Below, one piece after another: positions 1 through 7,018 of a stretch of 14,739 nt of DNA. Origin of the DNA: Candidatus Omnitrophota bacterium (GTDB taxonomy: Bacteria; Ratteibacteria; UBA8468; B48-G9; JAFGKM01). Where the stretch lies: contig JAMWCO010000020.1 of NCBI GenBank assembly GCA_023818785.1, positions 1 through 14,739 on the forward strand, in the 5' to 3' direction. The notes under the pieces are model-generated. The model had not been told where the DNA came from, searched no databases, and saw only the letters and a list, made by a program, of their open reading frames with translations. How positions within the stretch are numbered: position 1 is the first letter of the stretch; each line of letters begins with the position of its first letter. The translations under genes were made by a program, and so were the position numbers.

Positions 1-653
1 CATTCTGTAATGTTGACCCAAGAAGAGGACTTAATAATGAAAATGAAAAATTTATAAAAAATTTGATTGAAGAATATGTTAAAAAAGGTGCAAAAGGTTT
101 TGGAGAAATACTTGCAAATTTACCTTTTAATGATAGAAGGATGAAGAATATTTATAAGATATGTGGAGAATTTTGTCTTTCAATTGTTTTTCATCTTGGA
201 GGGGTTCCTGGTCAATCAACAATTGGTTTAACTGACGAAATAGGATTACCTTATATTGAAGAAGTTTTAAATGAATTCCCAAATACAATATTTGTTGCTC
301 ATGGTCCTGGATGGTGGGCTGAAATCTCAGGAGATATCACTCCTGAACAGAGGGAGATATATCCAAAGGGAAAAATAGAAAAAGAAGGAAAAGTTCAATA
401 TCTTCTTTCTAATTATCCAAATATATATGCTGATTTATCTGCTGGTAGTGCTTATAATGCTTTAACAAGAGACCCTGAATATGGAATAGAATTTTTAAAT
501 AGATTTTATAATAAACTTTTATTTGCAACTGATTATTTATATCCAGAACAAGAACTGCCAATAATAGAGTATATAAAAAATGTAAAAATATCGGATGAAA
601 AGAAAAGAAAAATAATGTCTGAAAATGCAAAAAAATTATTAAAATTGGAGTGA
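1..653 (+). CDS. Amidohydrolase_2-type TIM-barrel hydrolase, 3' part (5' end outside window)
   Basis: The reading frame is open to the left edge (first whole codon at base 3) and gives 216 residues ending in TGA. The visible start (FCNVDPR) aligns with residue 74 of the paralogue at 1496-2365, so about 73 residues including the N-terminal HxH metal motif lie outside the window. A TTG at 63 is an internal codon, not the start. Visible family motifs, numbered from the first whole codon, are a GFGEILANLP strand (33-41), His64 (VFHLGG), His100 (FVAHGPGWWAE), the DLSAGSAYNAL segment (144-154) and the catalytic/metal Asp177 (FATD). Known family roles include lactonases, decarboxylases and hydrolases with a mononuclear metal centre; the substrate here is unknown. 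No membrane segment is visible. The next gene starts 3 bp downstream, so they are co-transcribed. The family call is firm, the function open. Confidence 0.88.
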   Translation, partial: FCNVDPRRGLNNENEKFIKNLIEEYVKKGAKGFGEILANLPFNDRRMKNIYKICGEFCLSIVFHLGGVPGQSTIGLTDEIGLPYIEEVLNEFPNTIFVAHGPGWWAEISGDITPEQREIYPKGKIEKEGKVQYLLSNYPNIYADLSAGSAYNALTRDPEYGIEFLNRFYNKLLFATDYLYPEQELPIIEYIKNVKISDEKKRKIMSENAKKLLKLE

Positions 654-656
654 AAA

Positions 657-1505
657 ATGGAAAGAAAATTTAAAATATACATTTTGAAAGATAATGAAGA
701 ACTTGGACTTTTTGCAAGTAAAAAAGCAGGAGAAATTCTTGAAAAATATACAAACCAGTTAAACAGAAAATGTATATGTGTTTTTGCTGCAGCACCTTCT
801 CAGGATACTTTTCTTGAAAATCTTTCAAAAAATAAAAACATTAAATGGGAAAATATTTATGCTTTTCATCTTGATGAATATACTGATTTGCCAATTGGTC
901 ATCCAAATACTTTTCAGGAATATTTAAGGACACATATTTTTGAGAAAGTTAATATACCAGAAGAAAATATTTTTTGCATAAAAGAAGCAGGAAATACTAT
1001 AGATGAAATTATTCAAAATTATACAAAATCATTTGTAGAAAAATATAAAGAAGTAAAAAATAATGGAGGGATTTATTTTGCCTTTATTGGTATTGGAGTA
1101 AATGGACATATCGCTTTTAATGAACCAGATACAGATTTATGGACAGACGAAATTATAGTTAAAGTTAGAATTGATGATGTCTCTGTTAAACAACAATACG
1201 AGGATTATAAAAATCATCCAAATCCACAAGCAAGATACAAAAGTTTAGATGATGTTCCAAGGAATGCTTTAACTATGACTGTGAGTGCAATTTTACTTTC
1301 AGATAAAATTTTCTGTATGGTTCCTGGGAGACAAAAATCAAATGCAGTAAAACAAACAATAGATGGAGAGATAACAAATAAAGTTCCATCTTCATTTTTA
1401 AGATTACATGAAAATGTGTCATTATTTCTTGACCAGGAATCTGCATATTTACTTCTTAAAAAACCAGAAAATAAAATAAAAAAGGAGTTTAAAGAATGTT
1501 TATAG
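657..1505 (+). CDS. NagB-like glucosamine-6-phosphate deaminase/isomerase family protein
   Basis: A 282-residue protein, close to the usual NagB length (about 240-290). ATG at 657 is preceded by GGAG at 647-650. Family landmarks are HLDEY at 71-75 (Asp73 matches the catalytic Asp72 of E. coli NagB), GIGVNGHIAFNEP at 145-157 (His151 and Glu156 match His143 and Glu148), and PRNALTMTVSAIL at 201-213 in the C-terminal half. NagB converts glucosamine-6-phosphate to fructose-6-phosphate plus ammonia in the cytoplasm. The N-terminal loop, normally Gly/Thr-rich (GGTP-like) and contacting the sugar phosphate, reads FAAAPSQ (43-49), so this is a divergent subfamily and the true substrate may be another phosphorylated amino sugar or sugar. 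It sits between two paralogous amidohydrolases, overlaps the next gene by 10 bp and precedes two aminotransferases, which supports amino-sugar-like metabolism. The symbol nagB is withheld because of the loop divergence. Confidence 0.85.
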   Translation: MERKFKIYILKDNEELGLFASKKAGEILEKYTNQLNRKCICVFAAAPSQDTFLENLSKNKNIKWENIYAFHLDEYTDLPIGHPNTFQEYLRTHIFEKVNIPEENIFCIKEAGNTIDEIIQNYTKSFVEKYKEVKNNGGIYFAFIGIGVNGHIAFNEPDTDLWTDEIIVKVRIDDVSVKQQYEDYKNHPNPQARYKSLDDVPRNALTMTVSAILLSDKIFCMVPGRQKSNAVKQTIDGEITNKVPSSFLRLHENVSLFLDQESAYLLLKKPENKIKKEFKECL

Positions 1506-2365
1506 ATATTCATGTTCATTCAAGGAAAAAACCTATTATCTGGCGAGGGAAATACTATTATACATCTCCTGAAAAACTAATTGAAAGATATGATAAACTT
1601 GGAATTGAAAAAGGTGTCTTACTTCCAGGGATTAGTCCTGAATGTTCACATCAAATTGGTTCTACAGATGAGATGCTTGAGATATGTGAAATGTATCCAG
1701 AAAGATTTATACCTTTTTGTAATATAGACCCCAGAGCAGTTAATAATTCGCCATTTGCACCTATTGATGAGTTATTGTTTATTTATAAAGAACGCGGATG
1801 TAAAGGAATAGGAGAAGTAACAGCGAATTTACCAATCACTCATCCTTTATATTTAAATTTCTTTAGATGTGTTGAAAAAGTTGGATTTCCTTTAACATTT
1901 CATATTGCTCCTCAACTTGGAAATTTTTATGGAATATATGATGAACCAGGACTTGAATATTGTTTAAATATGTTCCCAAATCTTATATTTTTAGGACATT
2001 CTCAACCTTTTTGGGCTGAAATAGGAGAAATGGAAAAACCATATGATAGATATGGATATCCAAATTATCCAATAAAAAAAGAAGGAGTTGTTCCCAAACT
2101 TATGAGAAAATATCCAAATTTATATGGAGATCTTTCGGCAGGAAGTGGTTATAATGCACTTGCAAGGGACCTTAACTATGCAGTTGAATTTTTAAATGAG
2201 TTTTGTGATAGGTTATTTTTTGGAACAGATATATGTGCACCTGATACCCCTACTCCACTTGTTGATTTACTTTTGAAATTAAAAGAAGAAGGCAAAATAA
2301 GTGAAACTATATTCAATAAAATAGCAAGAGAAAATGCAATTAAACTTTTAAAACTGGAGGAATAA
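1496..2365 (+). CDS. Amidohydrolase_2-type TIM-barrel metal-dependent hydrolase
   Basis: A complete 289-residue protein, typical of compact Amidohydrolase_2 (PF04909-like) enzymes. ATG at 1496 has GGAG at 1484-1487 and overlaps the end of the NagB-like gene by 10 bp. The metal-site pattern is complete: HVH with His6 and His8, Glu107 after strand KGIGEV, His136 (TFHIAP), His168 (LGHSQPFWAE) and Asp245 (FGTD). Enzymes of this family are cytoplasmic hydrolases, lactonases or decarboxylases with one divalent metal. The specific reaction cannot be called. It is clearly paralogous to the truncated gene at the left edge: both have GEVTANLP/GEILANLP, a WAEI segment, DLSAGSxYNAL and a C-terminal ENAxKLLKLE ending. 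The pair may handle related substrates or form one complex. The next gene begins directly after the TAA. Confidence 0.9.
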   Translation: MFIDIHVHSRKKPIIWRGKYYYTSPEKLIERYDKLGIEKGVLLPGISPECSHQIGSTDEMLEICEMYPERFIPFCNIDPRAVNNSPFAPIDELLFIYKERGCKGIGEVTANLPITHPLYLNFFRCVEKVGFPLTFHIAPQLGNFYGIYDEPGLEYCLNMFPNLIFLGHSQPFWAEIGEMEKPYDRYGYPNYPIKKEGVVPKLMRKYPNLYGDLSAGSGYNALARDLNYAVEFLNEFCDRLFFGTDICAPDTPTPLVDLLLKLKEEGKISETIFNKIARENAIKLLKLEE

Positions 2366-3685
2366 ATGGGAAAACTTGCGATTTTAGGAGGGGAAAAGGC
2401 GATAAATTCAAATTATGCAGAATATTGTAAATGGCCTATTATAACAAAAGAGATGGAAGAAAAAGTTTTAGAAATTTTAAAGAAGGGTGAAATGTCAAAT
2501 ATAGAATTAACAAAAGAATTTGAAAGAGAGTATGCAAATTTATATGGAATGAAATATGGTTTATGTCATAATAATGGGACAGCAGCAATACATTCAGCTC
2601 TATTTGGACTTAAAATAGGTAAAGGGGATGAAGTTATTTGCCCCTCTTTGACTTATTGGGCTTCATGTTTATCAGTTTTTTCTCTTGGTGGAACAGTTGT
2701 ATTTGCAGATATTGATGAAGAAAGTTTATGTATAGACCCTAACGATATTGAAAGACATATAACTGATAGAACAAAAGCAATTATTGTAGTTCATTATGCT
2801 GGATATCCTGCTGATATGGATAAAATTATGCAATTAGCAAAAAAATATAATCTAAAAATTCTTGAAGATTGTTCTCATTCTCATTGGTGTTTTTATAAAG
2901 GGAAATTAACAGGAACTTTTGGAGATGTATCTGCTTTTTCCCTTATGAGTGGAAAATCTTTCCCTATCGGAGAAGGTGGAATTATGCTTACAAATGACCT
3001 TGAGATTTATGAAAGAGCAATTATTTTTGGTCATTATGAAAGGCATTCAGAAGTAACTTTGGATTATTTAAAAAAAGGTATTGGAGTTCCATGGGGTGGA
3101 TATAAATATAGGATACATCAACTTTCCTCTGCTGTTGGAATTGTATTTATAAAAATTTTTAAAGAGATTTTTGAAGAAATAGATAAGGCAATGACATATT
3201 TTTGTGATTTACTTGATACTCTTCCTGGAATAAAAACTCACAGACCTCCTAAAAATTCTAACTTAACAAAAGGTGGTTGGTATGCATCTTTGGCTCATTA
3301 TAATAAAGAAGAACTTGAAGGTCTTTCAATAACAAGATTCTGTGAAGCATTGAGAGCAGAAGGAGTTTTTACATATCCTGGTTGTAATAAACCATTACAT
3401 TTACATCCTGTTTTTCATAATATAGACATCTACAATGATGGTAAACCAACAGTAATAAGGAATTCTGAAAAAGATATAAGAAGTAAGATTGGTTCATTGC
3501 CTATCTCAGAAAATATTGGGAAAAAAGTATTCAGCATTCCAAGATTTGTTAAATTTGATAAAAAAATTATAGAAGAAGTTTTTAGTGCTTTTGAAAAAGT
3601 AGTTAAAAACTATAAAGAATTGTTAAAAGATGATAAAGGAGAGCCACCAACAATAGGAAATTGGGGATTAACTTTTAGAATTTAA
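2366..3685 (+). CDS. DegT/DnrJ/EryC1/StrS-family PLP-dependent aminotransferase (copy 1)
   Basis: A 439-residue fold-type I aminotransferase of the sugar/aminocyclitol group. ATG at 2366 immediately follows the previous stop, with GGAGG at 2356-2360. Visible motifs are NNGTAAIHSAL (69-79) for the PLP-phosphate region, VHYAGYPADMD (142-152), LEDCSHSH (166-173) with Asp168 expected to hold the pyridine nitrogen, and SLMSGKSF (192-199) with Lys197 as the Schiff-base lysine, followed by GEGG. Such enzymes transfer an amino group between glutamate/glutamine and keto-sugars or ketocyclitols in the cytoplasm. The segment after the aspartate has SHSH where AQSH- or AQAH-type sequence is common, and the lysine region GKSFPIGEGG differs from its neighbour's, so the two tandem copies probably see different substrates. 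The N-terminal KLAILGGEKA start is typical of the family. Direction (amination or deamination) is unknown. Confidence 0.92.
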   Translation: MGKLAILGGEKAINSNYAEYCKWPIITKEMEEKVLEILKKGEMSNIELTKEFEREYANLYGMKYGLCHNNGTAAIHSALFGLKIGKGDEVICPSLTYWASCLSVFSLGGTVVFADIDEESLCIDPNDIERHITDRTKAIIVVHYAGYPADMDKIMQLAKKYNLKILEDCSHSHWCFYKGKLTGTFGDVSAFSLMSGKSFPIGEGGIMLTNDLEIYERAIIFGHYERHSEVTLDYLKKGIGVPWGGYKYRIHQLSSAVGIVFIKIFKEIFEEIDKAMTYFCDLLDTLPGIKTHRPPKNSNLTKGGWYASLAHYNKEELEGLSITRFCEALRAEGVFTYPGCNKPLHLHPVFHNIDIYNDGKPTVIRNSEKDIRSKIGSLPISENIGKKVFSIPRFVKFDKKIIEEVFSAFEKVVKNYKELLKDDKGEPPTIGNWGLTFRI

Positions 3686-3694
3686 GGAGGTAAA

Positions 3695-4933
3695 ATGGAT
3701 AAACTTGTAATAGATGGAGGCAAACCGATAAGAAAAAAGTTATTTCCTCAAAGGATTATGTTTGATGAAAAAGAAGTAAAAATAATAACAGAGATGATGA
3801 AAAATGCAACAAAGGAAAATACTGCAAAATATCTTGATAGATATGCAGGGTTACAAGTTGATACTTATGAAAAAGAATTTGCTAAATTTTTTGGAACAAA
3901 ATATGCAACAGCAGTAAGTTCTGGGACTGCTGCAATACATTCAGCAATTGCTTCTTTAGATTTAGAACCAGGAGATAGAATTATAACGACTCCAATTACA
4001 GACCCTGGAACTGTTATGCCGATTATATTTCAGGGACTTATTCCTGTTTTTGCTGATGTTGACTACGATACATTAAACTTAACTACAGAGACAATAGAAG
4101 AAAAAATAGATGAAAAAACAAAAGCAATTATAGTTGTTCATCTTGCAGGGGTGCCTTGTGAGATGGATAAAATTATAGAACTTGCTAAAAGATATAATTT
4201 AAAAGTTATAGAGGATTGTGCTCAAAGTCATGCCTCAATTTATAAAGACAAATATGTTGGAACTTTTGGAGATATTGGAGTTTTTAGTTTGATGAGTGGA
4301 AAACATATAACAAGTGGAGGCCAAGGAGGAATGATTATAACTGATAATGAAGAATATTATTGGAAAGCAAAAAGATTTGCTGATAGAGGAAAACCATTTG
4401 GCATAGAAAATCCAAAAGGTAATGTTTGTATTGGGTTAAATTATAGAATGACAGAAATAGAAGCAGCAATAGGTAGAGTCCAACTTAAAAAGATAAAAAA
4501 GATAGCAGAAAAAAGATTTAAAATTGTTGAAGAATTGAGGAAAGGTTTTAAAAATTTGAAAGGTTTTTCTTTATGGAAAAGACCTAAAGATTCAAAACCA
4601 AACTACTGGTTCTGTTTTGTTAAAGTTGAACAGGGAAAATTTAAATTTAATAAATGGAAACTTGCTGAAATTTTGAGTAAAGAAGGACTTCCTATTGGAG
4701 CACATTATGTTATCCCTATGTATGAAAATCCATTTTTAAAACAAAGAAAAACTTTTGGAACTTCTGAATATCCTTTCAAACCCTATGCACCTGAAATTGT
4801 TTATAAATGTCCTGTCGCAGAAAAAGCACTTAATTCTCATATAACTTTATACCTTAATGAATGCTGGGGTAAAAAAGAGGTTGAAGATACAATAAAAATT
4901 TTTGAAAGGGTTGAGAAGTTCTGTATAAAATAA
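3695..4933 (+). CDS. DegT/DnrJ/EryC1/StrS-family PLP-dependent aminotransferase (copy 2)
   Basis: A 412-residue paralogue of the preceding gene, 9 bp after its stop, with a near-perfect AAGGAGG at 3684-3690 before ATG 3695. Motifs are SSGTAAIHSAI (75-85), VHLAGVPCEMD (148-158), IEDCAQSHA (172-180) with Asp174, SLMSGKH (198-204) with Schiff-base Lys203 followed by GGQGG, and GLNYRMTEIEAAIG (247-260), the usual helix next to the active site. It matches the family consensus more closely than copy 1, which reads GYKYRIHQLSSAVG at the same place. The expected activity is transamination of a keto-sugar or ketocyclitol with glutamate or a similar donor. It is the last gene of the left unit; a 76-bp gap with a promoter-like sequence follows. 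The two copies could act in sequence or form a mixed dimer, which cannot be told from sequence. Confidence 0.92.
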   Translation: MDKLVIDGGKPIRKKLFPQRIMFDEKEVKIITEMMKNATKENTAKYLDRYAGLQVDTYEKEFAKFFGTKYATAVSSGTAAIHSAIASLDLEPGDRIITTPITDPGTVMPIIFQGLIPVFADVDYDTLNLTTETIEEKIDEKTKAIIVVHLAGVPCEMDKIIELAKRYNLKVIEDCAQSHASIYKDKYVGTFGDIGVFSLMSGKHITSGGQGGMIITDNEEYYWKAKRFADRGKPFGIENPKGNVCIGLNYRMTEIEAAIGRVQLKKIKKIAEKRFKIVEELRKGFKNLKGFSLWKRPKDSKPNYWFCFVKVEQGKFKFNKWKLAEILSKEGLPIGAHYVIPMYENPFLKQRKTFGTSEYPFKPYAPEIVYKCPVAEKALNSHITLYLNECWGKKEVEDTIKIFERVEKFCIK

Positions 4934-4958
4934 AATTCTCTAAAATTTATCTGTTCTA

Positions 4959-4970
4959 ATCACTTGTGAT
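4959..4970. promoter_or_regulatory. 12-bp inverted repeat, candidate operator
   Basis: ATCAC-TT-GTGAT has perfect 5-bp arms around a 2-bp centre. The right arm covers the TG and first T of the extended -10 element, a classic place for a repressor. The regulator is unknown. Such a short repeat can arise by chance in AT-rich DNA, but this one contains most of the few G/C bases of the gap. Confidence 0.4.
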
Positions 4971-4975
4971 ATAAT
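4966..4975 (+). promoter_or_regulatory. Extended -10 promoter candidate for the hydrolase/ABC operon
   Basis: TGATATAAT at 4967-4975 is a perfect TGn-TATAAT extended -10 (hexamer 4970-4975). The -35 region 17 bp upstream (about 4947-4952, TTATCT) is weak, as expected for extended -10 promoters. Transcription would start near 4982 and give a leader of about 28 nt carrying the GGAG at 5001-5004 before ATG 5010. It lies in one of the only two real gaps in the window, at the junction of two gene groups. Confidence 0.55.
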
Positions 4976-5009
4976 TTATAAAAAACTCTTTTTTTAAAAA
5001 GGAGACAAA

Positions 5010-6056
5010 ATGCCAAATAGAATAGATTCTCCGCAAATAACAGATAATTTTATTGAAAAATGGGCAAAAAGTACAAAACCAGAACTTGAATTTAATTGTA
5101 AAACAAAAGAAGAATTTTATAATTGGAAAAAACAACTAATTAATAAGATTAAAGAACTGCTTGGAGAATTTCCTCAACCATCTGATTTAATACCAGAAAA
5201 ATTATCTGAAGAAGAAAAAGAAAAATATATAAGGGAAAAATGGATAATACAAACAGAAAAAGATTGCTTTATGCCTTTATATATTTTAATTCCAAAAGGA
5301 AATAAAAAGAAATATCCTGCAATTCTATGCTGTCATGGACATGGTCCATATGGAAAAGACCCTGTTGCAGGAGTTTACAATAATAACCCAGAAATAATAA
5401 ATAATATAAAGGTACACAATTATAATTATGGAGAGCAAATGGCTGAAAATGGTTTTGTTACAATATGTCCTGACTGGAGAAGTTTTGGAGAAAGAATTGG
5501 ATATTATAATATTTATCAACCAAGAGATATATGCAATATTCATTTTCTACAACATTTAATACTTGGAAAGACATTACTTGGTGTAAATATTTTTGATGGG
5601 ATGAGAGCAATTGATTTTCTATTAACAAAGGATTATGTTGATAAAGAAAATATTGGTTGTATGGGACTTTCCTTTGGAGGAACAATGACAACATATTTAA
5701 CTTTACTTGATGATAGAATTAAAGCAGCAGATATAATTTGTTATGCAACAACAACTTTACATTATGCTATTGAAAGATCGAATTTCTGTGGAAGTCAGAT
5801 TGTTCCTTCCCTCTATAAATATGCAGATGTTGGAGATGTTATAGGAGCAATTTGTCCAAAGCCACTTTTGATTGAATCAGGAGCAAATGATACATGTTTT
5901 TGGATAGATTCAGCAAAAAAAGCACATAAAAAAATCCAAGATGCATACCAAGTTGCAGGAGTAAGTGAAAATTTATGGATTGAAGTATTTCCAGGTGGAC
6001 ATTCTTTTTCTGGAAAACTGGCATTTAAATTTTTCAAAAAATATCTTAAAGGATGA
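5010..6056 (+). CDS. Alpha/beta-hydrolase, esterase-like (Abhydrolase_7/dienelactone-hydrolase type)
   Basis: A 348-residue protein with no signal peptide or membrane segment, hence cytoplasmic. ATG 5010 has AAGGAG ending at 5004. An N-terminal helical cap (about 13-55, with a KTKEEFYNWKKQL stretch) precedes the alpha/beta-hydrolase core, as in acetyl-xylan-esterase-like and Abhydrolase_7 proteins common in Planctomycetes and relatives. Catalytic signs are the oxyanion strand CCHGHG (107-112), nucleophile Ser221 in GLSFGG (219-224), probable acid Asp294 (GANDTCF) and His331 (PGGHSF). It would hydrolyse an ester, thioester or lactone; deacetylation of an imported sugar is one guess. It is the first gene of the transporter operon and overlaps the first permease by ATGA (6053-6056), so its substrate is likely something the transporter brings in. 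Confidence 0.85.
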   Translation: MPNRIDSPQITDNFIEKWAKSTKPELEFNCKTKEEFYNWKKQLINKIKELLGEFPQPSDLIPEKLSEEEKEKYIREKWIIQTEKDCFMPLYILIPKGNKKKYPAILCCHGHGPYGKDPVAGVYNNNPEIINNIKVHNYNYGEQMAENGFVTICPDWRSFGERIGYYNIYQPRDICNIHFLQHLILGKTLLGVNIFDGMRAIDFLLTKDYVDKENIGCMGLSFGGTMTTYLTLLDDRIKAADIICYATTTLHYAIERSNFCGSQIVPSLYKYADVGDVIGAICPKPLLIESGANDTCFWIDSAKKAHKKIQDAYQVAGVSENLWIEVFPGGHSFSGKLAFKFFKKYLKG

Positions 6057-7018
6057 GAAAATTTATTATTAGAAGGTTAATTCAGTTTATTCCACTTCTA
6101 ATTGGGATGACTTTTATTTCTTTCTTGATAATTCAGTTAGCACCGGGTGATTACTTCACCCAATTGAAAATGAATCCTGAAATTTCTCCTGAGACAATAG
6201 AAAATATGAAAAAAAATTTTGGACTTGATAAGCCTGTTATAATTCAATATTTTTACTGGCTTAGAAATATTTTCACATTCAATCTTGGAGAATCATTTTC
6301 ATATCATGTTCCTGTTTCATATCTAATAAAAATACGACTTAAAAATACAATATCTCTTTCAATATTTTCAATTTTTCTCACATGGATTATCTCTATACCT
6401 TTTGGAATTTATGGTGCTGTAAATGATAAAAAATTTCATGAAAAATTATTATCATTTCTTGCTTATATTGGTATTTCACTTCCTTCTTTTTTTATTGCAA
6501 TGCTTCTTATATTTTTCATTTCAAAAACAGCGGTCTTACCACTTGGTGGAACAAGGTCTATTTTTTATGAAAATGCAACATATTTTGAGAGATTTTTAGA
6601 TTATATGAAACATTTACTCACTCCTGGATTAGTTTTAACAATTTCAGGCATTGGTTCTTTATATAGATTAATGAAGAATAATTTTCTTGAATCATTGAAT
6701 TCTCCATATATCTTTACTGCTTATGCAAAAGGACTTCCAACATGGAAAATTTATTTTAAACATGCTTTAAGAAATGCTATAAATCCTATGATAACAATTT
6801 TTGGATATGAACTTTCTGGAATTTTAAGTGGGGCAGGTCTTGTAGAAATTATAACTGGTTGGCCTGGAATGGGAAGATTAATTCTTGAAGGAGTGCTTTC
6901 TTTTGATTTGTATCTTGTTATGGCTTCTCTTTTAATCGGTGGAATTTTACTCATTTTTGGCAACCTTTTTGCTGATATTTTACTTGCATTAGTTGATCCA
7001 AGGATTAGGTTAAGATGA
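6053..7018 (+). CDS. ABC transporter permease, DppB/OppB type
   Basis: A 321-residue inner-membrane permease, normal length for the family. It starts with the classic MRKFIIRRLIQFIPLLIG membrane anchor (TM1 about 9-30) followed by APGDY, then a periplasmic loop with FGLDKPV (56-62) and NLGESF. TM segments follow at about 98-120, 132-158, 190-206, 245-262 and 285-313. The cytoplasmic EAA-type coupling loop is at about 222-246 (TAYAKGLPTWKIYFKHALRN), and the C-terminal VDPRIRLR is typical. It pairs with the next permease to form the channel of a peptide/nickel/oligosaccharide-type importer. The start overlaps the hydrolase stop by 4 bp (ATGA), with no well-spaced Shine-Dalgarno, so translation is probably coupled. 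The substrate cannot be deduced: relatives move di- and oligopeptides, nickel, or oligosaccharides (as in Thermotoga). Confidence 0.93.
   Translation: MRKFIIRRLIQFIPLLIGMTFISFLIIQLAPGDYFTQLKMNPEISPETIENMKKNFGLDKPVIIQYFYWLRNIFTFNLGESFSYHVPVSYLIKIRLKNTISLSIFSIFLTWIISIPFGIYGAVNDKKFHEKLLSFLAYIGISLPSFFIAMLLIFFISKTAVLPLGGTRSIFYENATYFERFLDYMKHLLTPGLVLTISGIGSLYRLMKNNFLESLNSPYIFTAYAKGLPTWKIYFKHALRNAINPMITIFGYELSGILSGAGLVEIITGWPGMGRLILEGVLSFDLYLVMASLLIGGILLIFGNLFADILLALVDPRIRLR

Noticed and set aside
63..653. TTG at 63 as start of the first gene
   Set aside because: The frame is open upstream to base 3 and the upstream codons (FCNVDPR...) match the paralogue, so 63 is internal to a gene truncated by the window edge.
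1101..1110. Asn149 in place of the catalytic Asp141 of E. coli NagB as a sign of inactivity
   Set aside because: Asn at this place (GxNGHI) is common in NagB family members of other bacteria, so on its own it says nothing about loss of activity.
4976..5000. A-run/T-run (AAAAACTC then a run of T) as an intrinsic terminator for the aminotransferase unit
   Set aside because: No stem with G-C pairs forms, and the run lies downstream of the predicted promoter, inside the leader of the next operon.
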